Source of the DNA: Castanea sativa
Taxonomy: Eukaryota > Streptophyta > Magnoliopsida > Fagales > Fagaceae
Direction: 5' to 3'
DNA: 64,000 bases
Assembly: GCF_040712315.1 (NCBI RefSeq)
Contig: NC_134023.1
Location: 17,927,442 to 17,991,441 of the forward strand
Under the pieces are notes generated by a model. That model searched no databases. It saw only the letters and a list, made by a program, of their open reading frames with translations, and had not been told where the DNA came from. Made by a program: the position numbers and the translations under genes. Within the stretch, counting starts at the first letter, position 1; each line of letters begins with the position of its first letter. This document shows, piece by piece, positions 15,043-27,659 of the stretch.

Positions 15043-15661
15043 GCTAAATGTTGGAATTTTCTAGGTCATAGGTCATGTCAAAGAAATGACATTTGATAGG
15101 ATTAATTAAACAAGATGATCAGAGATTGGGTCAGATTGGGTTTAGAGCTGGCCCATACTCAATCACCCAATTAAGTATGGGTGATTGAGAATTGGATCCG
15201 TACTCGACTGAAAATACGAGTCAAACTCAACTTTTTAGGTCGTAGGTTGGGCAGGTCGTAATCATCGGTTTGGTGAGTCTAGGCTACAGATTAGGCAACA
15301 AAATAAATCAACCAAATGATCAATAGAACACAAATCAGATAAACAAAATAAAAATGTGTTAGGGTTTCATTTTTTAAAGTTTGGGTTTTAATTTTTTAAG
15401 TTCGAGATTGATGAGTGATAAATCAAATCTATGATCAAACCAATAACTATAAATCTTTGAGTTTTAAGTGATTTGAACAAATGATAAACTCATATCTCAA
15501 AATAGAGAAAAAATATATATTAAAAAGGCAAAAAATATACTAAAACTCTACTCAATTTGACCACAGTGGAAAGAAAGTGAGGTAGCGATATGGTGATGAC
15601 AGAGGCTGTTGGAGAGGAGTCTGGAGACTGGAGAGAGCTTGAAAAGTGAAAAGTAAAAACT

Positions 15662-15696
<35 letters not shown>

Positions 15697-18192
15697 TTCA
15701 GATTTTTTATATTTAGTTTGAGTTGATTTTTTTTTTTTTTTTTTGGTGTGCAAGTCTCATACTAATTTCAAGACAACTGTATATAACTTGCCTAGAAACT
15801 AATGAGATATATATATTGAAGATAGGTGGTAGATTTTCTACCAATGAGAGGAAGACATGTGAAGGGATAAAGAAACTTAAAACACATTTCAACATACTTC
15901 GGTCGGGTCAATTTATACTAATCCCTAATCCTTTAAACCACCACCTAAACCCTAGTTTCAGTTTTCAAAGAAAGAATATTCGTATCCAACCAACTAGGCC
16001 AATTGGATCTGCCCGTTGGGCTTCGATTCGGTCAGATTCGACCAATTTGGTCAGGTCCCTAATCTGCTAGACAACCCAAACCCTAGTAAATATTTGACCA
16101 ACTTTTAATAGAATTTTCGAATTCTAAAAAAACCATAAAAATGTTGAGATTAAAAAAAATTCCTATTTGATGAGTAATGTATGATATACCGAGTCTTCTT
16201 GCAAAAAAAAAAAGAATACAAAAAATACTAAGATTTTTTTTTCACAATCAATCAGCAAAATTTGGACTAAAGGGCTAATGATCAATAGCATATCACATTA
16301 ATTAGGTAAAAACATCCAAATTCTAAAAGAGGAGGTTCTTTTTCAAAATACCCCCATACTTTAGGGGTGTGCTTGCACTTTATCAAAAAAAAAAGACTTT
16401 ACTTTTGTCCTATTTTTTAGGGGGTACATGACCAAATTTTGCCCACTTAACTCCGAAAAACACAAGCTATGCAACTATTATGTAAAATGCATTTTTTTTA
16501 ATCTTATTTGGGAAAATATGTATTAGTGTTGTTGATGTGTATTTCAATTTTTTTTTTTTATAGTATTTTTCAAGTGGATAGTGGTTGTTGTTTGTGAAAA
16601 AAGAGAAATATTTTTAAAAATTGATGTTTTAATGAAATAAAGTTTAGAATAAATAATCTTAATATGATGTGGGTATTTTGAAAAGTAATTAAGTAAAAAA
16701 AAATAAGAGTTTTTATACTAGAATAAATAATAATTTTTCTACGAATGGATTGATAATAGCTTAATTTTGCATATTTATATCATTATTAGAAAGCATATCA
16801 TACTTATTTTGTTGGTTTTGGAATAATGTTGAATAATTAATTTTGTACTTAATTGAATTTTAATACGTGAATTTGGATTTGTGCAAAAAAGAAGGTTAAT
16901 GGACTTTACTTTTATAAAGACCATAATAAAAGTCAAAGTAGGCTAACCCAATGAAATTTTAGTCCAATTGGAGTAAGGAATCAAATGAAATTTGCATCAA
17001 ATCCAAGTCCAATTCGGATTAGGATTCCAGCCTGTGCACCAATTAGTATTTTAGGCATAACTTTCAGCTCAAATGTCCAATCGAAATGATTCAAGTTGGG
17101 CTGCAAATTTAACTTAAAGGGTTACAACCCTATAGTTTACCAAAATTCCGAATTCTGACTTTAAATAGTCCAAAAACGTTAGTTAAATGAAGCATGAAAA
17201 CTTGGAATTTTATCCAGAATTCAACTTGTAATAGGATTCCTTGACCTATTTAAAGCCTCTTTAGAGCAAAATTCAGAGGGGAGCTACCGTAGAATGTAAT
17301 TTAGGTTTTCTTAAAATTTCTTTGCAGTTTATTAAAGTTTTATTTGTATTATGGCTTGCTAAGATAAGAGGTGAAATCCAACCGTTTATTGATATGTTCT
17401 TTAACAATTATTTATTGGTTTTAATGCTTATGCTATTATGTTTTTGATTGATTTATTCATCTAGAAAAGTGTTTAGTTCTGTATAATTCTTTGATTTATC
17501 GTAGTGGATAAGAATGATCAAAACAATATATGAGGGACCATTTTATTATATTAAGAGCATTTCCAACGATGTAGCCAAAACCAAAATACTCTTTACAATA
17601 GAGAGTGAAACCAAAAATCAATGCTCCAATAGTCTCTCTAAACCTTGAAAAGTTTTTTGCTAATGATCAATACCTCTCCAAACCTAATGGGTTATTGTTC
17701 ATTAGCAATAGAATTTTTCTCATTAAAAAAATTCTAGAACTGCTTATTATATTAGTTTTTTTTTTTTCTCTTTCTTCTTCATTTCTTTTTGCTCACTCTC
17801 AAAAAAGTTTCCAAACTCAAGGAGACACAATCAAAACAAAGAGAAAAATACAATCTTTCATATAAAATAAAACCAATCAAACTAAAACCACTTTTATAGG
17901 AATCTGGAAATGAAAAAAGCTGTTAAAATATTAATTGCTTTTTTTTTTCTTTTTCCATAAAAGCTTTCTTTAAATGGATTATTAACCATTGCCCTAAAGG
18001 TATTCATTATCATTACCCTATATATATATATGGAAACTATCATAATAACACATATTAGCATAATATTACAAAGATGCTCATCTTATCATTTAATTTCCAT
18101 ATTCTTTAACATTTAGATTTGCACTAACACGATTTCCCCAAAACAATTCAAAGTAGAACCCAACGAAATCCTGTTAGAGTAATTTGCACAAG
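15043..18192. other. AT-rich spacer with simple repeats, no gene recognised
   Basis: Contains a 12-bp perfect stem (CTCAATCACCCA at 15158-15169 with its complement at 15178-15189), a GA run at 15664-15697, long T-runs and short (TA) runs. AAGAGCATTTCCAACGATG near 17553 resembles a common plant MITE end but no partner end was seen. No reading frame looked coding. Confidence 0.5.
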
Positions 18193-18378
18193 TTACTTAA
18201 CCTTCTCCCCTTCAATCTCATTGCCAGCCTCAATTCTAATTAGAACCTCCTGCCTTTCACCACATTCATCTTCTATCATGCTTGGCAAATTTGTCCGTTT
18301 CTCATTTGCACCTTCATTCTCAGAGTTCACCTCAGGGGCAGATTGATTGTCACCTCTAACTAGGTTAACTCCCCTCTT
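18193..18378 (-). other. Possible terminal exon or captured gene fragment, unrecognised
   Basis: The minus strand is open for about 60 codons up to TAA at 18193-18195 and reads like protein rather than spacer: acidic and hydrophilic, with SAPEVNSENEGANEKR, then MIEDECGERQEV and NEIEGEKVK. Base composition is clearly less AT-rich than its surroundings. There is no ATG at its start, and no convincing splice acceptor. It may be a piece of a host gene carried by a transposon. I cannot name the source gene. Confidence 0.3.
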
Positions 18379-19042
18379 TTTTTAATAAAGTATGGGCTTG
18401 ACTTTAAGAATTATTAATTTTTTAATATTTGCCCGCAATTTTCAGAATTTTAGATTTTTGGTTATTATTTGCTTGATTTTAGGTGTTTTAAATGTTTTCC
18501 TAATCAAATTAAGATATGGAGCTTTTAAATTGAAGTCTATTATTCCTCAGTTAAATTTTTTTTTTTTTTTCAGAATTTCTCTTTTAAAGTAGTTCTCTTT
18601 GTGATTTCAAGCATTTGGGTCCTATTCAGTCCATTTCAATGCACTTCAATTCACATATTTGGTTTGAAATTAAATATTTTAAATCAAAATTTATATATAT
18701 ATATATCTCAAACTCTTTCCAAATTCTACTAAATTTTAGCAATTTAATCTTAGATTTGTTCCACATATCTATTGAATCCAAACTCATTTCAAACTCATCT
18801 ATTTATTTATTTATTATTTTATTTTATTTTACTTTAAAAAGAGAACTTAACATTATTTAGAGAACTAGCATCAATCAATACTTTCTATATAAAAAATATA
18901 AAAATAAATAAAAAAACTTATTTTGATACATTAAAAAGTTATTTTATTTATTTTAACACATTATTTTACAATACACCGTACATTAGATCTTCTATTCTTT
19001 TACCACTTTATTTAAATATTCTTTTTAATTCTTTCTTTTTTG

Positions 19043-19082
<40 letters not shown>

Positions 19083-19275
19083 GAGTAATGTAATAGTGCA
19101 ACACAAAAGAGAGAGAAATGTGTAAATAAAAAATTGCTGAAATAAAAATTGCACATTTGGCCTTACAGTGCTATTGTTAGAATTGTACTGTAGCAAATGT
19201 CAAATTTATTTGGCATTTGACACATTTTACGAGGTATGGTTTTTGGTGTTTTGTGTGTCAAATCCTAAAAATTTG

Positions 19276-19554
19276 GGATTCAGATCCTCTAGAGTTCTTA
19301 GGGTACTCTACCAGTAGAGTTCATTAAATCTTAACCACTCTTTAATGATTTAATGGTTTAGATTCTGCCATGTCAGCATTTCATTAATAATATTCTTGAA
19401 ATAATAAAATAATGTTGTAAACAAAACAATTAAGATGATTGTTAATGAAATGCTGACATAGCAAAATCTAGACCATTAAATCATTAAAAAGTGGTTAGGA
19501 TTTAATGAACTCTACTTGGTAGAGTACCCTAGGAACTCTAGAGGATCTGAATCC
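19276..19554. mobile_element. 279-bp fold-back MITE with 9-bp target duplication
   Basis: Ends GGATTCAGATCCTCTAGAG and CTCTAGAGGATCTGAATCC are perfect inverse copies, and pairing continues about 120 bases inward. It is flanked by AAAAATTTG at 19267-19275 and 19555-19563. The other copy of the duplicated segment (near 45295) shows the uninterrupted site. A 9-bp duplication and long ends indicate a Mutator-type non-autonomous element. Confidence 0.85.
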
Positions 19555-20559
19555 AAAAATTTGGCATTTGATTTAAATACTACTAATGATCTAACTACTA
19601 TTACGTCACATTCAAACCTTAGAGCCACTATATTTAGTCCTTAGGCATGGCAAATATCAAGTAATATTAATCTATAAATATTTGTCTAACATTCTATGAT
19701 TATGTCTACTATATATATTAGCATTTGTAATATTTAAACCATCTAATAATAATAATAAGGCAGAAATGCAAAATTCACTCTCTAAGTTTCACTGGAATTC
19801 ATTTTAGGGTTCTAACTTTACTTTTATTCAATTAAGTCCTCTAAGTTTCAAATATATTCAATTTATGTCTTCCATCGGTTGCTGTTGGATAATTGCCAAT
19901 AGTGAACTTTTTTTTTTTGGTCTTTTTAACTAAAAAATATGATAAAATGATAAAAATATTTTTCTAAAAAAAAACAAAACACATATAAGAAAAATAAAAT
20001 TGCCTTTAGCTGTTACACAAATTCAAGAACATTGGTTCACAATTTTCAATTCAATTCAATGGGCTCCAACATCACTGTTTTAAGGTCAGTTTGAGTCAAG
20101 CCCAACTGTTGAAGGATTAATCCAAGGCTCCAACCCCTACCCCCAACACAAATACTTCAAGCTTAAACATCTTTAGCCCAATCCGGTTAGATCTCAATTA
20201 CCTCCACAAACAATTGAGTCAACAAACCAATATTATTCTAACCATTTGTTTACCTAGAGACATCCCTAGCTAGATCATTATCAAGCCCACCATTTAACTT
20301 AACACATAGCCTATTCCCTAATCCTCGTAACAGTTTGGATCCAAACCCATTTCCTAGTCCACCATATAATCCATACCCAAATACAGGAGATATCCAGTCT
20401 TAAAGTCTACCAAGCATGAACCCAGGATTGAACTGCCTTATGGAAACTATGGTTACCATCCAAATCCAACTGAGGAAGACATCCATTTCATAATCCAACC
20501 TCCCAACAACAGAGACCCACAAATCATGGTTATTGCTCCCATACTATTTCTGAAAAGCA

Positions 20560-21250
20560 TGAGGAGGAAGTCAACCCTATTCCATGCCAATCTCTATATG
20601 ACATTGAAAAGAAGCAAATAGAAAGAATGGAGAATATGGAACAAATGGTTAGAAGGCCCAAAGATTTAATAAGGATTTAGACCAACAAAGTCTATCCCTA
20701 TTCTCAAATGCTCATGTGCTCCAAACTCCAATGTTCAAAATACATTTTCCGTATAAGTTTGACAGAAGGGATTTTCAAACAACCCATTTGAAGATGTATG
20801 TGAGAGCTCTTCAGCCACTAGGGGCCAATGAAGAGTTGCTAGGCAATATCACCACACTACTGAGGTTAATATTACTCGAAGGGCCTAGAGACTACTAAAC
20901 CACATACAAAGGAAACCTTTTCAACTTTCATTAGTAGATGGAGAGCAAAGGCTGCCAAATGACTATAAGACTTAATGAAGAAGAACAAATTCTGATGATT
21001 GTAAATAATCTTCTACCCAATTATCAAGCATATATTTGCCCTTTACTTTGCCTCACTCTAAAGCATTACTCGTAGTTAGCACACAAGTGGAGGATGTCAT
21101 TAGCAATGATATACTAAATAATGAAGAAGCTCTTAAACTCTAAAGGTTCCAACAAGAAGTCTCCTGAAGTATTCAACATCAACAAATTACCACAACCATT
21201 CTAGATCATTTTATCTAGTTCACCGAGGATTTCCATGAGCTTTATATGCC
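20560..21250 (+). pseudogene. Ty3/gypsy gag remnant A, copy 1
   Basis: Frames broken by many stops spell a retrotransposon gag: FDRRDFQTTHLKMYVRALQP then ANEELLG, RLNEEEQILMIVNNLLPNYQ and a trailing region. This is the capsid-like Retrotrans_gag region, normally followed by a zinc knuckle and pol, which are absent. Non-functional. The matching copy is at 46624-47330. Confidence 0.6.
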
Positions 21251-21290
21251 TCAAAGAAAGGTCTTTCAGAAACTTAAGGATTAAGACTTG

Positions 21291-21420
21291 AAAATGTGGA
21301 CTGAATTGACTGGACAAAATGAGATATAATTGGGTTGATTTGGACCGAATGGATCAAAGCAGACTATAATGGACCAAATTGGACCTAAATGAACTGAAAT
21401 GCTACCTTGATATGGCTCTA
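21291..21420. repeat. GGACCGAAT-type degenerate repeat block
   Basis: Short units such as TTGGACCGAATGGA, TGGACCAAATTGGACC recur. Similar blocks are at 23651-23830, 43180-43330 (inverted) and 47345-47515. They look like subterminal repeats of a DNA transposon family; the owner was not identified. Confidence 0.5.
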
Positions 21421-21839
21421 CAAGAGCATAACAACAATAGATGTCACATTTCAACTTTTACTTGTTATATATAGATAACTCTAAAAAGTCTGCCTCTCAT
21501 TTGTATGAAGTCTAGCATAACAAGCCTTTATATGTGACCCAAATAGTGCTTAGTATAACACAACCAACTTCAAATAAAACACTCAAGAAAAGTCTAATTT
21601 CCCAATCGATCAAGAGTCGATCAAGATTATAGAATCTTCTTCTATCTTGTTATTTTGAGATGCTATTAGTGATCAATCGAGAGTGTGTCGAGCCTCAATC
21701 AAAGGTTAGTTGAGATTACAAAAATTGCCTTCTCTTAAGTTGAATCTTGAACACTTAATCTTCTACTTGTTATTCAACATGACAACGCAAACAGTATTTT
21801 CACATCATGGAATTTTCCACGACTAAAACCTAACATTAA

Positions 21840-22330
21840 CTTTGGAAGATATGAGGACAAGAAATTAGGAATACATCTACATAGAGCTTGCTAAGCAATA
21901 TTGGTACAATACTATGGTTACAATATTACTCAAAGGGACCTAAAGACTACCGAACAAGATACACGAGACATTTTTAGCTTTCATTGATAGATGGAGGGCA
22001 GACTAGCTAAATGAATGTAAGAACTAGTGAAAAAGAACAAATTCAGATGATTATAAAGAAACTTCTGCCCAGTTATCACAATCATCTATTTTCCCATTAT
22101 TGTCCAAAAATCAAAAAATAATGATAATAATAATAGAAGTGGGCATGCAAGTGGAGGATTCCATCAACAGTGGTATGCTTAAAAATAAAGAAGCTCCTAA
22201 ATCCAAAAGGATGCAAACTAGTGGTTCCAATAGCAAGTTCCTTGAAGTTTCCAATATCAACAAACCACCGCCATATAAGAGCACTTATAATCTAGTTCAC
22301 GGAGAAGATCCTAGTTTTCTTTGTCTCTCT
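21840..22330 (+). pseudogene. Ty3/gypsy gag remnant B, copy 1
   Basis: A second, partly overlapping gag piece about 1.05 kb after the first: RWRAD, then GMQVEDSINSGMLKNKEAPK, TSGSNSKFLEVSNINKPPP. It repeats the AGCAATAT..ACTCAAAGGG region of remnant A, so two gag copies lie in tandem. Stops and frameshifts prevent function. Matching copy at 47935-48410. Confidence 0.6.
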
Positions 22331-23650
22331 CTTTAGCATTTTGAGTATCATGTACATATTAAAGTTGTCTGAATTCATAAGTTGGGTTGGCAGGTTTGTG
22401 TTCTTTTGATGCAGGACCATGGTTTTGTATGATATATTTCCTAGTTTTGAAAAATGTCCAAGAGCTTTCCTGCTCCATGCGACCGTGCGACTCAATTCTT
22501 AGTTTTGTACATTTTGATCTTCAGTCAATCTGTTAACTTCCAATTAACTTTTTCGCATTCTTTTAGATCTTCGTTTTGTGCATTGTTGGTACTATTGGAA
22601 ATATACTGAAGACTTCTTTCCAATGAAATCAAGTTTGCATGATTTAAACTTCTGTGCAGATGACTTTTAGAAGCAGGTACTCTTCCCACTTTCAGCCATT
22701 TGGATCGTGACCTTCCCAATCCCGGTTTTGCTCAAATTAGGTGTCTAAGGAAATCTTGCAATGTCAATTTTTTTGACCTTATCTATTTTGTTTCTTTTGG
22801 CTTCCTATTTGATTAGTTACAAGCACATGGAAGTGGTACCTTAAACCTTTTTCAAGAAAAAAAAATCCCACTTTCCACTTCTTTGTGAGTTCAAGCATAT
22901 ATTGTGAAATTTCATAACCGACCCCTTAAATGAAAGCTTGTACAATACTCTTCCCAACATCTTCTCATTTGCCCAAATCCAACAATGTTTGACCCTAATT
23001 TGACCATGGTCAAACTAAGGTCAAACTTATCTAACACTACTTTAAAATGTAGTATTGGCTAAATTATCCACTTGTTTTAAGATATCTTGCTCAATTTAAA
23101 GCTAATTTTGATGCATGAATAATCAAAATAAATGAAATTTCACCCTTTGCAAGGTAAATTCATATTTACTTTGATCAGATGGTCTAGTGTTTAAATAAAC
23201 CAGATCAAAGTTAATATTTTTTTAGTACTTTTATGAAAAATTTTTATTTTACATCTATCCAGTGTGCAATTTTTTGGCTAACTTGATCTCAAAAGTCTTA
23301 TAATTTAATTGGTGCCTCCAAATATTTCAAATAAGACACCTTATCAAAGTGTTTGTCCAACTTAATTTCTACCAACTTTGAGTACCACCAAAGGTAAGAA
23401 AATAATTTTTGAGGTACTAATGTTGCATTTGAATCAATAATTAAAGGAAAAAATATATTGTAGAGTCTATCTACTCTAAATAACATGCATTCATTTTGAC
23501 TAGCATTAGCTTTTCTCTTAAAGGAGACTAGAAAGAAAGAAATAGAATAGGAGAATGGTTGAATTATCAATGAGTTGGATTTAATGCGGAAACATTAGCC
23601 AATTGTGGGCGATCAAGAGTCTAAAATCCATATGCAAAACATTTCAACTT

Positions 23651-23830
23651 TCATTGAAATGGACTAAATGAACAAAGTGGTCTGAATAGACCAAATTGGA
23701 CCAAAATAATAGAAATGGACCGAACGAACTGAAGTAGACCGAATTGACAAGGTGGACCGAATTGACAGGATGAACCAAAGTGGACTGAAATCCTACCCTG
23801 GTGTGGCTTTCCAAGGAAAAAGCATTTTGT
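23651..23830. repeat. GGACCGAA repeat block outside the duplication
   Basis: Runs of AAATGGACCGAACGAACTG, GTGGACCGAATTGACA and related units, ending CTGGTGTGGCTTTCCAAGG, like the end of the block at 21291-21420. It sits between duplication copy 1 and the first LINE. Confidence 0.5.
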
Positions 23831-23941
23831 ATTTAATGATACAACATCATTCGTATCAAAGTCCAATAAAATAGAGACATGTATACAAAATAAATATCCA
23901 CTAAAACATGTCTTTCAATTGTTAGTGGGGTACCCGGATTC

Positions 23942-24640
23942 AGGGTGTGCTTTCTCATGGAAACTCAATTGGACAAGGAGGGTTTTGTGAAACTATATGA
24001 CAACTTGCCTTATCCAAATCAAATTATTGTGAAGTACCTAGATTCAGGAGGTGGATTGGCACTGATTTGGAAGAATGATGTACAAATGGAGGTAATAAAT
24101 TTTACAGCTAATCATATATTAGCTAAAGTGAAGGAGATTGATGGTTTTGAATAGTTCTTGACATGTTTTTATGGCTGGCCAGAAGCAAGTCAAAAAGAGA
24201 AGTCTTGGAAACTATTGTCACATTTGAAAGCTTTTGTTGATGGGTCGTGGCTTTGCATAGGTGATTTTAATGCATTCCTTAGTTCATTAGAAAAGCTTAG
24301 TAAACGTCCACCAATTAATGGATAGGTTGAAGCATTCCAAGAGGCTTTGGATTTATTTCAATTGGAGGACTTGGGGTTTAAAGGCTATCCTTTCACATGG
24401 AATAATAAGCGATCTAGGGAGGCAAATACAAGGATCAGGCTTGATAGAGCAGTGGCAACAAAGGAATGGAGGGAGAAATTTCAATTAAGTTCAGTCACAC
24501 ATCCCATGTGTCGAACCATTTGCCAATTATTCTCCAAACTAGAAGCTTCGGCCAAAATAGAATTAGGAGGGAACGAAAATTCAAATTTGAGGAGTCTTCG
24601 CTTTTGTGGGATGACTGTGAAGCCGTGATAAAGTAGGCTT
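23942..24640 (+). pseudogene. LINE 1 endonuclease domain
   Basis: Reads CFLMETQLDKEGF, SGGGLALIWKNDVQ, FYGWPEASQKEKSWKL, WLCIGDFNAFLSS and LEDLGFKGYPFTWNNKR followed by RIRLDRAVAT, the APE-type endonuclease that nicks target DNA to prime reverse transcription. The GDFN and TW(N)N motifs are intact. Stops lie at about 24152, 24325 and later, and the C-terminal SDH motif region is scrambled. Confidence 0.75.
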
Positions 24641-24896
24641 TGAATCGAGCTGAGGTAGAAGATGCTAGATTGGGTTCAATAAAGGAAAAAATAAGACTTT
24701 GTGGAGAAGATTTGCTAGCTTGGGGTTCAGCCAAGACTAATCCAGATACTGAAGAGATTAAAAGCTTACAGAAACAGGTTGAGAAGCTGATTGCAGAAAA
24801 TGTTACACCAGAAAATGGACCAGAATTTTTGGGAGTAAGTGGCTAGATGTGCTTCTACTAAAGCAGGAGAATTATTGGGCACAGAGATCCAGAATT

Positions 24897-25356
24897 CCTT
24901 AGTTAAAATATGGTGATAAGAACACAAAAAAATTTCACTCCAAAGCATCTCAGCGAAGGAGGCGAAACCATATTTAAGGGATTAGAAATGTACAGAACCA
25001 ATGGGTCAAGGACATGGAGGATATAGCAAAGGTGGCTTCATATTATTTTGATAATCTATTCAGTGCAGGACCGTGTGACCAGATGGATGAATGCCTTGAT
25101 GCAGTTTCTTGCAAGGTATGGTGATAAGAACATACCTTAGTTAAAATATGGTGATAAGAACACAAAAAATTTTCACTCCAAAGCATCTCAGCGGAGGAGG
25201 CAAAACCATATTTTAGGGATTAGAAATGTACAAAACCAATGGGTCAAGGACATGGAGGATATAGTGAAGGTGGCTTCATATTATTTTGATAATCTATTCA
25301 GTGTAGGACCGTGTGACCAGATGGATGAATGCCTTGATGCAGTTTCTTGCAAGGTA
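24897..25356 (+). repeat. 238-bp tandem duplication within LINE 1
   Basis: CCTTAGTTAAAATATGGTGA begins at 24897 and again at 25135, and the two units run in parallel to GCAAGGTA at 25118 and 25356. They differ at only a handful of bases, so the duplication is younger than the LINE. Confidence 0.85.
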
Positions 25357-26340
25357 ACTCCTAATATGCAAAATACTTTGTCTAGTGAATTCAATTTAGA
25401 AGAGATCAGAATAGCTTTGTTTCAAATGGGACCAACAAAGGCTCCTAGATCTGATGGTATGAATGCTTTATTTTACCAAAAATTTGGGCATATTGTGGGG
25501 GGATAGTGTAATTACTGCTGTTTTGGATTTTCTCAATTCTGGATATATGGTCCCTAAAATTAATCATACTAATATTGTCTTCGTTCCTAAAATGAAAAAC
25601 CCGGAGAAAATGAGTGATTTTAGACCTATCAGCCTCTGTAATGTTATTTATAAAATTATTTCTAAGGTTCTGGCTAATAGACTAAAACAGGTCCTTCCCC
25701 ATATAATCTCTCCTACCCAAAGTGCATTTGTACCTAGTTGTCTTATCACAGATAATGTTCTGGTGGCTTACGAGACTCTACATGCCATGCATAACAGAAA
25801 AAAGGGCAAAAAGGGTTCACTAGCACTAAAGCTTGACATCAACAAGGCCTATGATAGGGTAGAGTGGCCTTTTCTGCAGGGCATTATGCAGAGGATGGGA
25901 TTTCCGAAAGGGTGGATAAAAAGAGTAATGGGATGTGTGACCACACCATCATTCTCTGTGCTTAACAATGGCAAACCATATGGTAATATTCAACCATCTA
26001 AAGGAATCCATCAAGGAGATTCTCTTTCACCGTATCTATTTCTTTTGTGTGCAGAAAGTTTTACTTCCCTGTTGGCAAAGGCAGAATTGGAGGGGTGAAT
26101 CCATGGTGTATCCATTCGTAGAAGAGCACCAAAAATCTCTAATGTGTTGTTTGCAGATGATTCCTTACCATTTTGAAAGGCAACTAATAATGAAGCTGAG
26201 GAGATTGCTGATGTTCTTCAAGTTTATGCAAAGGCTTCAGGTCAAAGTATAAATTTGGAGAAATCTTCAGTGTATTTCAGTAGTAATACCCCGGGGAATA
26301 AGAAGGAAGAGATTATGGGAACTTTGGGAGTCAAAGCAGT
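25252..26340 (+). pseudogene. LINE 1 reverse transcriptase domain
   Basis: Contains TNIVFVPKMKNPEKMSDFRP, ISLCNVIYKIISKVLANRLK, SAFVPSCLITDNV, ALKLDINKAYDRVEWPFL (motif A with the catalytic Asp), GIHQGDSLSPYLFLLCAES (motif B) and LFADDS (motif C with both Asps). Frameshifts occur near 25490, and stops at about 26097 and 26178. The catalytic residues survive but the frame does not. Confidence 0.8.
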
Positions 26341-26343
26341 GGA

Positions 26344-27659
26344 TGTTGGAAAAATACATATTTGTATCGCATACAAAACATACGCAATGAAAATTTTAGA
26401 ATTCAAGAACAAGAGAGTGTACCTTGCTACGGTGAAATTCAAAACCAAAGATCAAAACTACTTGGGAACACTTTTAATCTTCACTCAAATTCCACTTTAC
26501 GCCCAATAAGTGTGGTCTGTCAATTAGTTTCCAAGGGAGAATAAGAGAGTGGCTTTCACTCACATACACACCATTTCATAATGATGTCTCTTACACAAAA
26601 TTATGTATGTTTCTCCCTTTGTATCTAACTGATTATCTAATTGGACTGGAGTTTTGGGTCTTTCCAATTGGGCTTTAATGTGTGGCTTGGAATGGGATCA
26701 AAAGGGAACAAATAAGACTCTAACTCCAATGGGCCTTAGGCTTTTCTGTCAATTCTTGACAAGTCCAAAGTTACCATTAATTATATTTAATACCGCTATA
26801 TAAAAATATAATTGCTTTCTAAACCTTATAAATAAATTATATCCCAAGATTTTATTTTACATGCAATCCCTTCATAAAATATTCGTAATAATACAAAGTC
26901 ATGAATGTAGACTGCCACTTTGAAGATTACTACATCTTAATCCTTGAGTACCCGGATTAATCCCTTAAGTTATTCATCATATATTTATAAAATCCAATTA
27001 AAGTGGTTAGGCCTAACACTCTAAATAACCAAACCCATTAAACTTATCTCAAGGGAATATTTTATATCTCTGTTAAGAAATTATAAATTCCGTCTTGAGA
27101 ATATATGTTCCATCAACACTAAATGTGACTGCCCAACATACTGAGATTTTGATCATGATTTTAGATCTCACTCCTAATATATCAAAGCAACCTACACCTC
27201 ATGATTATGTCCATTATTCTCTCAGGATTAAGAGTTCATGTAAATAGAAGTCGTGAGATTTATTATTCATTTGACAGTCGTTAGGAGAATAATAAATCTC
27301 ACAATGGTTTAGTTCAATATGTTTTAACTCTTAAAATATATCAACATATCAACTAGAAATCTTCACTTCCATGATCAAAACAAATCATCTTAGTTGATAT
27401 GTTATAGTCTTCGCAGATGAAATCCCAATTACATCACCGACTACGAACTACAAGTCTAAGTTTACAAAGAACTTGTGATCTATATCTTCTGTGACTGAAT
27501 CACATACTATACATCTCATGGACGATATGGCAATGTCCAATATACATGTTACCGTTATTTTAGATAATAATAAAACAACTTTATTAATCACAGCATTAAG
27601 TCATACATAATGTCATACATAACATCATACAATAGAATTTAAGGGTACTAATCCTAACA
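26344..27659. mobile_element. Solo LTR (1,316 bp) with 5-bp target duplication
   Basis: Starts TGTTGGAAAAATAC and ends ATCCTAACA, with GTGGA duplicated at 26339-26343 and 27660-27664. Deleting it and one GTGGA rejoins the LINE frame precisely (KAV, then [15 protein letters not shown]). There is no second LTR or internal region, so it is a recombination product of a full element. The TGTTGG/CCTAACA ends fit a copia LTR. Confidence 0.9.

Larger units (their letters stand above)
18613..23523 (+). repeat. Duplicated segment, copy 1 (partner at 43292-49580)
   Basis: From GCATTTGGGTCCTATTCA at 18613 to CTTAAAGG at 23523 the sequence matches 43292-49580 in the same orientation, almost base for base in long stretches. 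After removing the insertion private to this copy (19276-19554 plus target duplication) it is about 4.62 kb; the partner without its two private insertions is about 4.61 kb. It contains a GA microsatellite (19047-19076), two gypsy gag remnants and a GGACCGAA-type repeat block. Flanking sequences differ. Confidence 0.85.

Noticed and set aside
17553..17880. MITE starting AAGAGCATTTCCAACGATG
   Set aside because: One end looks familiar, but no matching inverted end or target duplication was found downstream.
22996..23020. TTTGACCATGGTCAAA palindrome
   Set aside because: It is present in both duplicated copies within decayed repeat DNA; nothing connects it to a gene.
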